NCBI GenBank assembly: GCA_019423265.1
Contig: JAHZBS010000048.1
Location: 1 to 14,113, forward strand
Length of the DNA stretch: 14,113 bases
Direction: 5' to 3'
Source: Clostridiales bacterium
Lineage (GTDB): Bacteria; Bacillota_A; Clostridia; Lachnospirales; Bianqueaceae
The position numbers and the translations under genes are program-made. Below, piece by piece: positions 12,827-14,113 of the stretch (within the stretch, counting starts at the first letter, position 1; each line of letters begins with the position of its first letter). The notes beneath the pieces were generated by a model. It saw nothing but the letters and a program-made list of their open reading frames with translations, was not told where the DNA came from and did not search any database.

Positions 12827-13834
12827 GTGATCAAACGGGTCATCAAAGGAACAAATTTGCAGATTGGGCCGATTGTGCTTGGAACGGCTGATTTTGGAAC
12901 GGCGGTTGATAAGGACAGCGCGTATGCGCTGCTGGATATGTTTTTTGCTCAGGGTGGCACAATGGTCGATACTGCCAGGGTATATGGAAATTGGGTTTCC
13001 GGGATGCACAGCCCCAGTGAAAAGCTCATCGGCCAGTGGCTGGCGGACCGGGGGGCGAAAGGCCAAATGCTGCTCAGCACCAAGGGGGCCCACCCGGATC
13101 TGGGATCGATGGAGACTCCGCGTATGAGCCGCCGGGAAGTGGAAGCGGATCTGGATGGAAGTCTCATGGATCTGGGAGTCGAGCGCATCGATCTGTATTG
13201 GTTGCACCGGGATGACGCGAGCCGGCCCGTGGAGGAGATCGTCCTCATGATGAACGATTTTGTGCAGAGAGGAAAGATACGGTATTTTGGAGCGTCCAAC
13301 TGGACGGCAGCCCGTCTGGAAGCTGCCAACACATTCGCCAGCGGCCACGGAATGCAGGGATTTTGCGCGGACCAACTGATGTACAGCCTCGCCACCGTCA
13401 ATCCCCAAGGGATAGGAGACCCAACCCTCGTGGCCATGAATGCTCAAAGCCGAGAGTATCATGAAAAGACAGCGCTGCCCGTGTTCGCCTACAGTTCACA
13501 GGCAGGCGGTTATTTTGCGAAACTGGGAGGGCACAATGTGCCGGACGGCTTGCGGCGAAAATACGGCAATGCCGCTAATGCGGTCATATACGAAATGCTC
13601 CGCGATATGAAGCGGCATTATCCGGGAAGCTCCGAGGGAACCCTGGCTCTGGCATATCTTCTGGGACAGAGCCAATTTACCTGTTTTCCAATCGTCGGCT
13701 GCCGGACGTGCGGTCAGCTCGCAGACTCTCTCAGGGCTTGCCAATTCGTTTTGCAGCCGAGAGATACGGAGCGGTTGTATGCGGTATCCCAGCAGGAATC
13801 AGAGCGGATCGCGGACGTCCCGGATGGGGATTGA
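12827..13834 (+). CDS. Aldo/keto reductase
   Basis: 335 aa. I chose the GTG at 12827, because GGGGAGG (12813-12819) lies 7 bases upstream and the protein then begins at the first strand of the barrel. An in-frame ATG at 12794, overlapping the MATE stop, has only a poor ribosome site. The (beta/alpha)8 barrel shows the full catalytic tetrad: Asp48 and Tyr53 in 'MVDTARVYGNW', Lys86 in 'LLSTKGAHP', and His127 in 'DLYWLHRDD'. Cofactor-contact segments 'YFGASNWT' (153-160) and 'ALAYLLGQSQFTCFPIVGCRT' near the C-terminus are also present. Members reduce sugar or other carbonyls with NAD(P)H in the cytoplasm; the substrate cannot be read. It is probably expressed together with the MATE gene. Confidence 0.9.
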   Translation: MIKRVIKGTNLQIGPIVLGTADFGTAVDKDSAYALLDMFFAQGGTMVDTARVYGNWVSGMHSPSEKLIGQWLADRGAKGQMLLSTKGAHPDLGSMETPRMSRREVEADLDGSLMDLGVERIDLYWLHRDDASRPVEEIVLMMNDFVQRGKIRYFGASNWTAARLEAANTFASGHGMQGFCADQLMYSLATVNPQGIGDPTLVAMNAQSREYHEKTALPVFAYSSQAGGYFAKLGGHNVPDGLRRKYGNAANAVIYEMLRDMKRHYPGSSEGTLALAYLLGQSQFTCFPIVGCRTCGQLADSLRACQFVLQPRDTERLYAVSQQESERIADVPDGD

Positions 13835-13867
13835 AAAGGGGAAGTCCAAAAAAAATAAAATTCACTC

Positions 13868-13896
13868 TTGACAAATCCTTCGATTCGCGTTACTAT
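13868..13896 (+). promoter_or_regulatory. Promoter of the tRNA-Val gene
   Basis: -35 TTGACA (13868-13873, consensus), 17-base spacer, -10 TACTAT (13891-13896). The predicted start is near 13903, about 9 bases before the mature tRNA 5' end. Confidence 0.65.
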
Positions 13897-13911
13897 ATAG
13901 TCATTCCGTTT

Positions 13912-13985
13912 GGGGATGTAGCTCAGTTGGTCAGAGCGCTACGTTCACATCGTAGAAGTCGCTGGTTCGAGCCCAGTCATCCCTA
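13912..13985 (+). tRNA. tRNA-Val, anticodon CAC
   Basis: A complete cloverleaf: acceptor GGGGATG (13912-13918) with CATCCCT (13978-13984), including one G-U at the first pair; D-arm GCTC/GAGC (13921-13924, 13934-13937); anticodon stem CTACG/CGTAG (13939-13943, 13951-13955) with loop TTCACAT. The anticodon is CAC (13946-13948), reading GUG valine codons. The variable loop is AAGTC; the T-arm is GCTGG/CCAGT around TTCGAGC; the discriminator is A (13985). CCA is not encoded. GTG is a codon used often in the GC-rich neighbouring genes. Confidence 0.95.
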
Positions 13986-13993
13986 TTCTGGCG

Positions 13994-14018
13994 AGCGCAT
14001 GTACTATGCGCTTTTTTT
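13994..14018 (+). terminator. Rho-independent terminator of the tRNA transcript
   Basis: AGCGCAT (13994-14000) / ATGCGCT (14006-14012), loop GTACT, then a run of seven T (14012-14018). It starts 8 bases after the tRNA. Confidence 0.8.
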
Positions 14019-14027
14019 GTTCTATAA

Positions 14028-14054
14028 AAAAAGTTCGCGGAACGCGAACTTTTT
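14028..14054. terminator. Second, long hairpin terminator
   Basis: AAAAAGTTCGCG (14028-14039) and CGCGAACTTTTT (14043-14054): 12 perfect pairs around a 3-base loop, with A-run and T-run so it works in both directions. It sits between the tRNA terminator and the intron boundary and is the likely recognition hairpin for the group IIC intron. Confidence 0.75.
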
Positions 14055-14061
14055 GTCAGTG

Positions 14062-14113
14062 GTGCGCCCGGTGAGCGCACGTTCTATAGGGTGAAAGTCC
14101 CGAATCCGCCCGG
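14062..14113 (+). mobile_element. 5' end of a group IIC (bacterial class C) intron, cut by the window edge
   Basis: The sequence starts GTGCGCCCGG (14062-14071). It continues with TTCTATAGGGTGAAAGTCCCGAA in two parts: TTCTATAGGG at about 14082-14091 and TGAAAGTCCCGAA at 14092-14104. By recall this closely follows the start of domain I of the Oceanobacillus iheyensis group IIC intron (GUGUGCCCGG, then a UCUAUAGGGUGAGAGUCCCGAA stretch). Class C introns insert downstream of terminator stem-loops, and here the boundary is 7 bases after a 12-bp terminator hairpin. The reverse-transcriptase gene and 3' end would lie beyond the window. Exact boundary uncertain by a few bases. Confidence 0.75.

Noticed and set aside
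13708..14094. 128-codon open frame running through the tRNA and terminators
   Set aside because: It spans a tRNA gene and two terminators and overlaps the aldo/keto reductase end; not coding.
1..14113. CRISPR array, prophage genes, transposase or restriction-modification genes
   Set aside because: No regularly spaced repeat array and no such protein family was recognised in any frame.

Overview
The window looks like chromosomal DNA from a low-to-moderate GC Gram-positive anaerobe of the Clostridia (Bacillota). The reasons are a tyrosyl-tRNA synthetase under a T-box leader, sigma-A type promoters (TTGxxx, 17 bp, TATAAT), purine-rich Shine-Dalgarno sites, a tRNA gene without encoded CCA, and protein families typical of gut Clostridia. 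No species can be named from the sequence alone.

Layout. Positions 1-1042 (minus strand) hold the 5' end of a P-type cation ATPase and, upstream of it, a small leucine-rich-repeat-like protein of unknown role. Divergent from these runs a likely operon at 1222-4029: a GH20 beta-N-acetylhexosaminidase, thiamine-phosphate synthase (thiE) and a YbaK-type Cys-tRNA(Pro) deacylase. It converges on tyrS (minus strand, 4089-5294) across a shared hairpin terminator. tyrS is preceded by a complete T-box leader with a readable UAC (Tyr) specifier and its own promoter.

Between the tyrS promoter and about 11.1 kb the base composition drops. One line counted by hand at 6121-6180 is 30% GC, against 55% at 12601-12660. 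This segment begins with gene debris: a promoter followed by a 14-codon stump of a low-molecular-weight protein tyrosine phosphatase, then a probably truncated DUF2971-like protein, then about 400 bases without a convincing gene. Next comes an AAA_14/DUF4143 ATPase whose promoter sits between two copies of a 40-42 bp interrupted palindrome. A sulfur amino-acid cassette follows: a LysR regulator, a LysE-type exporter and an O-acetylhomoserine sulfhydrylase. Two dyads in the lysR-lysE gap look like the regulator's binding sites. A strong terminator closes the cassette at 11178.

From 11.4 kb the GC-richer sequence resumes with a MATE exporter and an aldo/keto reductase, probably co-transcribed. 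A tRNA-Val(CAC) gene with its own promoter and two successive terminators follows. The last 52 bases match the conserved 5' end of a group IIC intron, just downstream of the second terminator hairpin, which is the kind of site this intron class prefers.

No wholly new multi-gene system is evident. The signals most worth following are the paired palindromes around the ATPase promoter, the paired dyads of the LysR cassette, the decayed island edge and the group IIC intron.
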